Below are positions 1-6,953 of a stretch of DNA of 63,045 bases, in pieces (position 1 is the stretch's first letter; each line of letters opens with the position of its first letter). The notes below the pieces were generated by a model. It saw nothing but the letters and a program-made list of their open reading frames with translations, did no database searches and had not been told where the DNA came from. The position numbers and the translations under genes are program-made. The stretch spans positions 1 through 63,045 of the forward strand of contig NZ_PNBY01000030.1 in assembly GCF_005886875.1 (NCBI RefSeq), written 5' to 3'. The DNA is from Pseudoalteromonas aurantia. GTDB taxonomy: Bacteria > Pseudomonadota > Gammaproteobacteria > Enterobacterales > Alteromonadaceae.

Positions 1-562
1 AGTATGCATCACTCTTGTTGATATTGATTATCAGTTAGATTTAGCTTTTTGTCAACACCAAATAAAAATAATTATCATTTAATGTTTTGTTTTCCAATTT
101 CTATACCAGTAAGTTGTTAAATTCATAGAGTTCGTCTTTAGAAATTGGTGTGAAGAGTGTCATTGGCAGTTAAGCTGATGATGCTAAATTATCTGATAGT
201 CATGGTCAGGGTGGCATTAACTGCTGAAATAGGTATGGAGGGCTAGTCTTTTTTCGATTTATAGTCAGTGATGTTATTTATTTTCTAATAACATCTCATA
301 CTGCGTCTATCGGTTCTTTTGAGCGCCTTTTTCTCTTTGTTGCTTAATATTCGCTTAGAGTACTAGGCCACACATTAAGCGCTGTGATAAAAGTATGCTC
401 AAAGAGAACAAAAATAGAACAGCAAAGCTCAACAGCCCTTAGCTCAACATGGAGTATTTTTAAAGTTTATTAGACTTAACCTTGATTGCATTGAAATGCA
501 CGATACGCTAGAGAAGGGAAAGCGAGATATATGTACCTCGCTATACAATCTAAGAGTTTTTG
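1..562. other. Gene-free left edge
   Basis: No credible coding region is seen on either strand in these 562 bases. The stretch is AT-rich and has two Fur-like motifs near the very left end (entered separately). It also contains the 3' flank of the minus-strand lipoprotein gene that ends at 563. I see no convincing intrinsic terminator with a U-tract, no tRNA and no mobile element end. The left portion is most likely the promoter region of a minus-strand gene lying outside the window. Confidence 0.5.
14..80. promoter_or_regulatory. Possible Fur-binding boxes (two)
   Basis: Two AT-rich near-palindromes resemble halves of the Fur consensus: GATATTGATTATC at 20-32 and a second motif, AATAATTATCATTT, within 62-80. 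Tandem Fur boxes commonly precede TonB-dependent receptor or siderophore genes. No such gene lies to the right, so they would serve a gene to the left of the window. This is a weak, pattern-based call in an AT-rich region. Confidence 0.28.
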
Positions 563-1210
563 TTAGGTACTTGAGGCATTCATTTGCTCAATGAATGTGT
601 TGGAATCAGCGATTGAACGATTCATATCATCAATTAAAGACTGAATATCACTTTTTAAATTCTTAAACTCTCCCCGAATGGCTGCTATCGCTTGCGCATT
701 TAAATTATGCTTTAAGTACAATACATTATCTTTTAAAGATGAAAGTACAGGTTGCATTTTATCTTCACTACTACGCATAGAACGTAGTAATTTATTAAAT
801 TGGCGCTGTGTTTGTTTTAGTTTTTTCTCGCTCTCTCTTTTGAGGGCGGCACTAGAATATTGGGTTAGTTCGTCTTCCCATTCACTAAAAAGCGCTTCAG
901 CGACGTCTTCTACTTTGTTTATATTGCCACTGACATCATTGGCTGCTGATAAACTTGACTCATAATCATCATTAAGCTGTTCATAGGCAGATTGTAACTC
1001 TCCTTCATCAAAATTAATCAGCTTGGTGAGGCGCTCAAGCGCAGATTGAAATTCTTCTTGGGATTCTTGTTGAGACTCTTTGGTCGCCTCGACTCTATCT
1101 ACTAAAATTTCACGTTTATGAACCCCGACTTTTTCCATTGCCGAATAGTATGCAGTTTGGCAGCCTGCCAAGGAAATACATAAGGCAGCTGCGAGTGTAA
1201 AGCGTTTCAT
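563..1210 (-). CDS. DUF2959 family lipoprotein
   Basis: Predicted lipoprotein of about 215 residues. The N-terminus is a short signal peptide with a lipobox (SLAGC) near residue 17, followed by a highly charged, helical, coiled-coil-rich body full of E/K/Q. This matches the DUF2959 family of marine gammaproteobacteria, whose function is unknown. Start: a GTG at 1216 is in frame, but the ATG at 1210 has AGGG five bases upstream, whereas the GTG has its only purine run directly against it, so I prefer 1210. The gene is divergent from the yihY-like gene at 1297 and stands alone. The helical periplasmic body suggests a structural or scaffolding role at the inner face of the outer membrane, but this is inference only. 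Confidence 0.85.
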   Translation of the reverse strand: MKRFTLAAALCISLAGCQTAYYSAMEKVGVHKREILVDRVEATKESQQESQEEFQSALERLTKLINFDEGELQSAYEQLNDDYESSLSAANDVSGNINKVEDVAEALFSEWEDELTQYSSAALKRESEKKLKQTQRQFNKLLRSMRSSEDKMQPVLSSLKDNVLYLKHNLNAQAIAAIRGEFKNLKSDIQSLIDDMNRSIADSNTFIEQMNASST

Positions 1211-1296
1211 ATTCACCCTATTTTCTTAGTCTGTTGCTGTAAATTATGTAGCTGATTGTTATGATGTGCAAAGTGTTTTTGGGAATTAAGTACATT

Positions 1297-2172
1297 ATGA
1301 ATAAAAAGGTTGAACAAAGTATAGTTCAAATTAAAGCATGGGGGTTAAGGCAGCCTGAATGGTGGCTTTCTTATTTGAAGCGCTGTCAAGAAGACCAGAT
1401 TACTGTTAATGCAGGTTATTTAGCATATGTCACCTTGCTGTCTTTAGTGCCACTTATTGCGGTAGGTGTGGCTATTTTTTCGGCTTTCCCTGGATTTGAA
1501 CAGACGCGATTGGCGATTGAAAATTTTATTTTTACAAATTTTGTGCCGACCTCAACAGATTCTATTAAAGCGCATATTAGTGCGTTTACAGGTAATGCTA
1601 ACCAAATGACGGCCGTTGGTATTGGCTTTTTAGCAGCCATTGCGTTGCTACTGATCAGGAACGTGGATAGTGCGTTAAATCGGATTTGGCGAGTACAAGA
1701 GAAGCGACCAATGATGATTTCATTTGCGATATACTGGATGGTCTTAACACTAGGCCCGGTATTATTAGGGGCGAGTATTGGGGTAACCTCCTACATTGTT
1801 TCTTTGGTTTCTTTTGCAGATCAGGGGATACCTGGTTTTAGTGGTTTCTTATTGAAGCTTTTACCGTATGTAATTTCTATGGCTGGCTTTATTATGCTCT
1901 ATACTTTAGTGCCTAATACCCGTGTGTCTTTTCGAGCTGCTATACCCGGGGCATTATTTGCTGCGCTGTTATTTGAATTAACCAAAAAAGGATTTGCGAT
2001 GTACATAAGTCACTTTCCTTCGTATGAAGTGATTTATGGCGCTGTTGCAACTGTGCCTATTTTATTTGTTTGGGTTTATTTATCGTGGATTGTTGTATTA
2101 CTTGGTGCGGAATTTACGGTGTGTTTGGGGGAACGCCAAACACGCTCTCTTCTGGAGAATAAACAGTCTTAA
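1297..2172 (+). CDS. YihY/virulence factor BrkB family inner-membrane protein
   Basis: Integral membrane protein of the YihY (BrkB) family, function unestablished; older annotations as ribonuclease BN are obsolete. It has about six hydrophobic segments, and near residue 40 it has the typical family stretch AGYLAYVTLLSLVPL, followed by the hallmark RNVDSALNRIW-type block. The length (about 291 aa) fits the family. Start: an upstream in-frame ATG at 1261 exists, but starting at 1297 leaves about 38 residues before the first membrane segment, as in E. coli YihY. Neither start has a strong ribosome-binding site. It is followed 30 bases later by proline iminopeptidase in the same direction, so the two may be co-transcribed. 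Confidence 0.88.
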   Translation: MNKKVEQSIVQIKAWGLRQPEWWLSYLKRCQEDQITVNAGYLAYVTLLSLVPLIAVGVAIFSAFPGFEQTRLAIENFIFTNFVPTSTDSIKAHISAFTGNANQMTAVGIGFLAAIALLLIRNVDSALNRIWRVQEKRPMMISFAIYWMVLTLGPVLLGASIGVTSYIVSLVSFADQGIPGFSGFLLKLLPYVISMAGFIMLYTLVPNTRVSFRAAIPGALFAALLFELTKKGFAMYISHFPSYEVIYGAVATVPILFVWVYLSWIVVLLGAEFTVCLGERQTRSLLENKQS

Positions 2173-2176
2173 AAGG

Positions 2177-2196
2177 CACCTTTAACAAAAAAGGTG
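2177..2196 (+). promoter_or_regulatory. Hairpin covering the iminopeptidase ribosome-binding site
   Basis: A perfect 7-bp inverted repeat (CACCTTT at 2177-2183, AAAGGTG at 2190-2196, 6-nt loop) lies between the yihY-like gene and the iminopeptidase gene. Its 3' arm contains the AGGTG ribosome-binding site used for the ATG at 2203, so the RNA hairpin could dampen translation of the second gene. There is no U-tract, so it is not an intrinsic terminator. Confidence 0.4.
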
Positions 2197-2202
2197 TGTA
2201 AT

Positions 2203-3144
2203 ATGACTCAACGCTATGCCGTGAGTGAACCAGTACGAAGCTTTCATTTACCTGTAGGTGAAGGTCATCAGATCCATGTTGAAGAATATGGCGATGTACA
2301 TGGGCAGCCTGTCATAGTATGCCATGGTGGCCCAGGTGCTGGTTTATGTCGTGAAAGTGCTGGATACTTTAATCCTAAACGATATCGTATTATCTTGTTT
2401 AGCCAACGGGGCTGTGGCGCCTCAACTCCTTTAGAGCTTACGCATAACTCTCCGAGTTATTTAGTCGATGATATCTCGCGTTTAATCGAGCATTTGGCGA
2501 TTGGTCAATGTATTCTGGCTGGCGGATCTTGGGGTGCAACTTTAGCTCTGTTATATACGTGCCACTTTGCACATAAAGTGAAGGGGTTGATTTTATGGGC
2601 GAGCTTTTTAGGCACAGATCATGATCTTGAATGGTTATATGGGCCGAACAGTGCGGGGGCGCAGTTTTACCCAGAGCAATATCAAACGTTTAAAAGTGAA
2701 AAATCGGATCTCCAAGATATCTTAAAACACTATTTATTCGCATTAACTGGTGAGGATGAGCTATCGCAGCATAAAGCAGCACAGCGCTGGCATGCTTGGG
2801 ATAGACAGCTAACGCTTGGTGCATTAGCAGGCCGTTATCATTTAGAGGATAACGAGAGTGTACTGCAACAAGCGAAGTTGATGTGCCACTATTTCAGTCC
2901 AGAGGTCATGTCTGAGCTTCGTCCATTACAATCTGTTGCTGAGCACCTAACAGAGATCCCTACTTGGTTTATTCATGGTCGGCATGACTTAGTTTGCCGA
3001 TTTGCGCCAGTACAGCGACTGGCACATCAAGCACACTCACAATTATTTGTGCTGGATGGATTAGGCCACTGCAATGCTAATGATGTGTATGTTGAGGCTG
3101 TACGAAGGGCTGCCGATTTACTCGCATGCAAATTATGTCATTAA
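2203..3144 (+). CDS. pip: Proline iminopeptidase (alpha/beta hydrolase, S33)
   Basis: Cytoplasmic serine peptidase of family S33 that removes N-terminal proline from peptides. About 313 aa, the usual length. The oxyanion-hole motif HGGPG lies near residue 42, the nucleophile elbow GGSWG near residue 108 gives the catalytic Ser, HGRHDLVC near 260 carries the acid Asp, and GLGHC near 288 carries the His. Start: the ATG at 2203 has AGGTG six bases upstream; the in-frame GTG at 2194 overlaps that site and is rejected. It follows the yihY-like gene closely and is separated by about 75 bases from dtd. Confidence 0.9.
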   Translation: MTQRYAVSEPVRSFHLPVGEGHQIHVEEYGDVHGQPVIVCHGGPGAGLCRESAGYFNPKRYRIILFSQRGCGASTPLELTHNSPSYLVDDISRLIEHLAIGQCILAGGSWGATLALLYTCHFAHKVKGLILWASFLGTDHDLEWLYGPNSAGAQFYPEQYQTFKSEKSDLQDILKHYLFALTGEDELSQHKAAQRWHAWDRQLTLGALAGRYHLEDNESVLQQAKLMCHYFSPEVMSELRPLQSVAEHLTEIPTWFIHGRHDLVCRFAPVQRLAHQAHSQLFVLDGLGHCNANDVYVEAVRRAADLLACKLCH

Positions 3145-3219
3145 TACCGATAATGAATAGGCAGCGAAGGGGCTTTAATATACCATTTGTGTATGATTTT
3201 TTACGAATAAAAAAAGTGT

Positions 3220-3657
3220 ATGAAAGGGTTAATTCAAAGAGTTAAACATGCCAGTGTGATGGTAGAGGGGCAAACAGTTGGTGAGATCCAACAAGGAGTT
3301 TTAGTGTTATTAGGTGTAGAAAAGCATGATGATGAAACGACGGCAGACAAATTACTCCACAAAATTACCAATTACCGAATATTCACGGATGAAGTGGGAA
3401 AAATGAACTTAAGTGTGCAAAACATTCAAGGTGAGTTACTGATTGTATCGCAATTTACGTTGGCGGCGGATACTAAAAAGGGGATGAGGCCGAGCTTCTC
3501 ATCTGCCGCAACGCCTGTACAAGCAGAAGCATTGTATAACTATTTTACTGAGCGCGCTAAATTACTTGGAATAAAAGTCGCCAATGGGCAATTTGGTGCC
3601 GATATGCAGGTGACGTTGAATAACGATGGACCTGTGACGTTTATGCTAGAAAGTTAG
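3220..3657 (+). CDS. dtd: D-aminoacyl-tRNA deacylase
   Basis: DTD hydrolyses D-amino acids (and glycine misattached to tRNA-Ala) from tRNA, protecting translation quality. The protein is 145 aa, the exact family length, with both signature blocks: SQFTLAAD near residue 77 and the C-terminal NDGPVTF near 136, which line the chiral-proofreading active site. The gene is co-directional with pip. Its stop codon (3655-3657) overlaps the stop codon of the convergent methyltransferase gene (3654-3656), so the two transcripts run into each other. Confidence 0.96.
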   Translation: MKGLIQRVKHASVMVEGQTVGEIQQGVLVLLGVEKHDDETTADKLLHKITNYRIFTDEVGKMNLSVQNIQGELLIVSQFTLAADTKKGMRPSFSSAATPVQAEALYNYFTERAKLLGIKVANGQFGADMQVTLNNDGPVTFMLES

Positions 3658-4343
3658 CGGCTGACTACAATAATATGGTTGGCATAGAGTGGCACTTGCT
3701 CTATGTGAGGCTTTTTACCAAAATTGGTAATAAGTAAATGTGTGACCTGTTTTAGCTGTGATTCATGTTCGGCTAAAAAATTAATAAACAGCTTTCCACT
3801 AGGGCGCAGGCAAGCTCTGAGTTGTTGGTAGAACTGATGTTGAAATAAAAATAACGGGGCATCAAACTCACTGAATAAATCGAGAATGATCCAATCGTAT
3901 TGATTATTATTGGTCAATACATCATCAACATCCATACAGGCCACGGCGCAGGTGTGATCACCGCTAAAGTAGCGTTTATAACAGCGAATAATATCAGGGT
4001 TGTTATCAACCGACAGTACATCACACTCTGGATAAGTTGTATGCAGATAATCTCTGATTGCACCAGCGCCAAGGCCGAGTTCGAGGACCTTACTAGGTGG
4101 TGTGTATAAATGCCAAAGTCGGGCGAGTTGCTGTAAATGTGGAAACAGAAGATTCTCTGGGTGGTTTCTTTCCACAACAGATTGTAAGGTGTCGTTGATC
4201 AGTAACCAGCGTAAGGTTTTGTCTTGCCTTATTTGTATGCTAACACTGCCATGCTTATGCCAATAAAGTAGATGACCCAATTCATGACTTTGTTTAACAA
4301 ATTGGTTAGCGACTGTGCCCTCGGCAGTCATAAAATTCATCAT
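3654..4343 (-). CDS. SAM-dependent methyltransferase, spermidine-synthase fold
   Basis: About 229 aa. The central block has motif [14 protein letters not shown] (residues about 87-99), an acidic end of strand beta2 (SVDNNPDI) and a [10 protein letters not shown] block. This is the arrangement seen in spermidine-synthase-like methyltransferases or aminopropyltransferase relatives that often act as unassigned proteins. The first 60 residues are divergent. The substrate cannot be read from sequence; the absence of a clear polyamine-synthase gatekeeper and the short length argue against a true spermidine synthase. The start is uncertain: ATGATG at 4338-4343, with another ATG at 4331, and no strong ribosome-binding site. 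The gene converges on dtd with a 4-base overlap. Confidence 0.75.
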   Translation of the reverse strand: MMNFMTAEGTVANQFVKQSHELGHLLYWHKHGSVSIQIRQDKTLRWLLINDTLQSVVERNHPENLLFPHLQQLARLWHLYTPPSKVLELGLGAGAIRDYLHTTYPECDVLSVDNNPDIIRCYKRYFSGDHTCAVACMDVDDVLTNNNQYDWIILDLFSEFDAPLFLFQHQFYQQLRACLRPSGKLFINFLAEHESQLKQVTHLLITNFGKKPHIEQVPLYANHIIVVSR

Positions 4344-4505
4344 AATTACATCAGCATAGTAGAGCGTTCCTACAATGCCACTTTGTTAAGTAATATTTAC
4401 GCAAGAAAAGCGGGTAATACTTAAATGTTATATTCAGTAACGTGAATTTTTAGTAAGGTGAGGGTCATAAAAATCATCTCTAGATGGACAACAACAGGAA
4501 TTTTT

Positions 4506-5399
4506 ATGTTTCAAGTAACCGCACCACAAAGTAGCGAAGATTGGCAAGATTATTATCAGTTGCGCTGGCAAGTGCTTCGAGCCCCTTGGGAGCAACCGCG
4601 AGGCTCTGAACAGGACGATTTAGAACAAGAATCGGAACATCGCTTTATTAAAAATAATGAGGGTGACGTACTCGCAGTTGCACGGTTACACTTTAATACC
4701 CAACAACAAGCTCAAGTGCGCTATATGGCGGTTTCTGAGCAGCACAGAGGGCAGCGTTTAGGTGGCCGGTTACTTCATGAATTAGAAAAGTTAGCATGGA
4801 ATCAGAATGCCGATGAGTTGGTCTTGTATGCTCGTGAGCGCGCATTGGCATTTTATGAAGGCCATGGTTACAAAGTGGTTGAAAAAGCACATTTGGCATT
4901 TGGTGATATTCAACACTGGAAAATGGTCAAACAAAATCCGTCAGAACCCGGTTGGTTTCGTCACCCTGATTGGACACAAGTATTACAAGACACTTGGCGG
5001 GAGTCTATTCCGATCAGTGATGCGATGGGTATTAAGGTAGAAAGTTATACTGATTGGCAGTTTTCAACGCGTGCTGATCTTAAAGCTAACTTGAATTTAC
5101 ATAACTCTATGTTTGCGGGGTCCGTATATAGTATGGCAACGTTGACAGGCTGGGGTGCAACCTACTTGGCTTTAAAAGAGTTAAACCTCGAGGGTAACAT
5201 TGTACTGGCTGATGCCAATATTAAATATTTAAGACCACTCACAACAGCGCCAAGAGCCACTGTGTGTATTAGTGAATGCAGGGGTAAATTAATAGAATTA
5301 GAAACACACGGTAAAGCGAAATACATTGTACCGGTCACAGTTTATGATGAAGATGTGGTCGTTGCGCAATTCGAAGGTATATTTGTCGTCAAACGCTAA
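4506..5399 (+). CDS. GNAT acetyltransferase fused to YiiD-type thioesterase domain
   Basis: Two-domain protein of about 297 aa. Residues 1-140 form a GNAT domain with the acetyl-CoA loop motif around EQHRGQRLGGRLL and the downstream ARERALAFYEGHGY block. Residues about 155-297 match the hot-dog YiiD C-terminal thioesterase domain (NLHNSMFAGSVYSMATLTGWG). The arrangement is that of E. coli YiiD. Related proteins in Pseudomonas were shown to act in fatty-acid initiation, so a role in acyl-CoA or acyl-ACP metabolism is possible but not proven. Start: the GTG at 4458 is in frame, but the ATG at 4506 has AGGA seven bases upstream and begins at the conserved N-terminus. It faces the LexA-like gene across a strong hairpin. 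Confidence 0.88.
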   Translation: MFQVTAPQSSEDWQDYYQLRWQVLRAPWEQPRGSEQDDLEQESEHRFIKNNEGDVLAVARLHFNTQQQAQVRYMAVSEQHRGQRLGGRLLHELEKLAWNQNADELVLYARERALAFYEGHGYKVVEKAHLAFGDIQHWKMVKQNPSEPGWFRHPDWTQVLQDTWRESIPISDAMGIKVESYTDWQFSTRADLKANLNLHNSMFAGSVYSMATLTGWGATYLALKELNLEGNIVLADANIKYLRPLTTAPRATVCISECRGKLIELETHGKAKYIVPVTVYDEDVVVAQFEGIFVVKR

Positions 5400-5416
5400 T
5401 TACAAGAGTGTGTGGA

Positions 5417-5454
5417 TACGAGTTAAAGCAACTTTATTAGGGCTTTAACTCGTA
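5417..5454. terminator. Bidirectional terminator-like hairpin
   Basis: A perfect 13-bp inverted repeat (TACGAGTTAAAGC at 5417-5429 and its complement at 5442-5454, 12-nt loop) sits in the 59-base gap between two convergent genes. U-tracts are poor on both sides, but position and stem strength suit a shared transcription end. Confidence 0.55.
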
Positions 5455-5458
5455 ATCA

Positions 5459-6112
5459 TCATATGTTCCTGCCACACCATACAATTCTGCCAGCAACCGC
5501 ATGTTGTTCAGCATTTTCATGGTTTATTTGCCAACTAGGGTAGTCAGTGTTGTCACTGATCACCTCAATTGAGTCAGCTTTTTTCTTTAATCGTTTCGCC
5601 ATCAAACCCTCATGGGTTTGTATGATGTATACACCTTCATGAGTGGGGTGCTGTTGGCTTAAGTCAACGAGGACCATATCATCATGATGCAATGTGGGCT
5701 GCATACTGTCACCACGAATTGAAACAAACGCTAATTGCTCTCCATGCACACCTAATTGTGAGCTTAACCAGTGTTTGTTCAGTGCAAATTGCTCGGTGAC
5801 ATCTTCTGCGCCATTGATGCTACCAAAACCGGCACTCGCCTCGACATCCAGCTTGGGGACTAGTAACAATTGTTCATCGGAATGATGATAAGGTTTATCG
5901 AGTGGTTGTTCACCAGTGAGTAGCCAATTTAAATCAATTTTAAATAGCCCGTAAAGGTGTTCTAAGTACACCATGGAAGGGCGACTTAACCCCCTACAAA
6001 TACGATAAATATGAGAGGGAGACTTACCAGTAAGCTCGGCAAATTGTCGCTTGTTACCCCCTGAAAATTGCTCTACTAATTCGCAAAAACGTCGAGAAAA
6101 AGCGGTGTTCAT
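5459..6112 (-). CDS. LexA/CI-like repressor, XRE HTH plus S24 peptidase
   Basis: DNA-binding repressor of 217 aa. Residues about 8-65 form an XRE-type helix-turn-helix (FAELTGKSPSHIYRICRGL). A linker follows, then an S24 autoprotease domain with an Ala-Gly in the sequence ASAGFG near residue 95 (the usual self-cleavage site), the catalytic Ser in GDSMQPT near residue 135, and a catalytic Lys in LMAKRL near residue 171. It is therefore expected to self-cleave when RecA filaments form, derepressing its targets. No phage genes surround it, so it is a solitary chromosomal regulator rather than the repressor of an intact prophage; its targets are unknown. An imperfect palindrome at 6131-6150 may be its own operator. 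Confidence 0.87.
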   Translation of the reverse strand: MNTAFSRRFCELVEQFSGGNKRQFAELTGKSPSHIYRICRGLSRPSMVYLEHLYGLFKIDLNWLLTGEQPLDKPYHHSDEQLLLVPKLDVEASAGFGSINGAEDVTEQFALNKHWLSSQLGVHGEQLAFVSIRGDSMQPTLHHDDMVLVDLSQQHPTHEGVYIIQTHEGLMAKRLKKKADSIEVISDNTDYPSWQINHENAEQHAVAGRIVWCGRNI

Positions 6113-6130
6113 ATGTTCACTTATATTTAA

Positions 6131-6150
6131 TTACTTCGGTATTGAAGTGA
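6131..6150. promoter_or_regulatory. Possible autoregulatory operator of the S24 repressor
   Basis: An imperfect 20-bp palindrome (TTACTTCGGT / ATTGAAGTGA, 7 of 10 symmetric pairs) lies 19 bases upstream of the repressor start codon. CI/LexA-type repressors normally bind such sites at their own promoter. Called from symmetry and position only. Confidence 0.33.
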
Positions 6151-6182
6151 CTGATTAATGGCCGCTATATTATCTAATCTCT

Positions 6183-6608
6183 TTAAATAGATACAGATAA
6201 AAGTGGGTTAAGGGAGTTGGGGTGTCTGGTGTGATGCCCTTGCGCAAGTGCAACTTGAAGCCCTAGTGTTGGTGTGCGCTCTAACTTCAAAAGTGCGACG
6301 TCATGATTTAGCGTGTTTGAGTTGTCCTGTGTGTGAACAAACTTCTCAGCTACTTGAATACGGTCACCGTTATTACCGCCAACTATAAACCCAGCGGCTT
6401 TAACGTGTAAAAAGCGTGTCGCTTTATTCTTAACGCCATGCGCGGCTGTTAATACATAGCCATCACCAATGTAGCTAACACCACAAAATGTAGTTGAGCC
6501 ATTTGAATTGAGTATCTGGGTGTAAAATTACCATTGGCTGGTATCAGTAGGTTGGCCACCGACGATGTTTGGAGACACCTTTTTAAATAATGAATTTCGC
6601 TTGTTCAT
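6183..6608 (-). pseudogene. Trypsin-like (S1) serine protease remnant
   Basis: Reading the minus strand from the ATG at 6608 gives about 140 codons interrupted by a TAA at 6528-6530. The translation carries clear chymotrypsin-family landmarks: the mature N-terminus IVGGQ near codon 15, CGVSYIGDGYVLTAAHG (catalytic His) after the stop, and NHDVALLKLE (catalytic Asp). Homology ends near 6215, before the GDSGG active-site serine and the whole C-terminal half, and no signal peptide precedes the start. The gene is truncated at both ends as well as interrupted, so it cannot encode an active protease. Secreted S1 proteases are common in marine gammaproteobacteria, and this is probably a decayed copy. 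The assignment as a remnant is strong because three landmarks occur in order and in one frame. Confidence 0.8.
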
Positions 6609-6953
6609 TGTAATTTTTTCATGCTGTGTGTTGTATCAGCCAACGAGAATGTGGGGATTGACATACAAATACAAGCAAAATGTAAATGCGTTGTTTGAAT
6701 TTCTATTTCATATAATTATAAATAGGGACAGGTGAGAGTATCTCAATTTTCACTTCTTTATGAGATATTTATGCCAATTGCACTGCTCGGGGGCTATATT
6801 TTTTATTGAAGAAAAGGTTTCAAAGATATAACAAGGAAATGCTATCTTGAAAAAATCATAGTGTGCCTTCAAAGTTGTAGGCGCACTATGATTAAAAGAG
6901 CGTCAATTAATATGACTTAAGAAGCTCATAAAATAATACAAGTTGCTAAATTA
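6609..6953. other. Intergenic stretch behind the LRR gene
   Basis: About 345 bases without a coding region. It contains the 5' flank of the protease remnant, where any promoter and signal-peptide sequence has been lost. It also holds a strong minus-strand terminator at 6854-6893 for the leucine-rich-repeat gene. Nothing else is recognisable. Confidence 0.5.
6854..6893 (-). terminator. Rho-independent terminator of the LRR gene
   Basis: A 14-bp stem (6854-6867 pairing with 6880-6893, one G-U pair, 12-nt loop) lies 60 bases past the stop of the minus-strand LRR gene. On the minus strand it is followed directly by a run of six T. This is a classical intrinsic terminator. Confidence 0.8.

Noticed and set aside
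3654..4343. True spermidine synthase (speE)
   Set aside because: The protein is about 60 residues shorter than SpeE and lacks a clear polyamine-binding loop; only the fold is shared.
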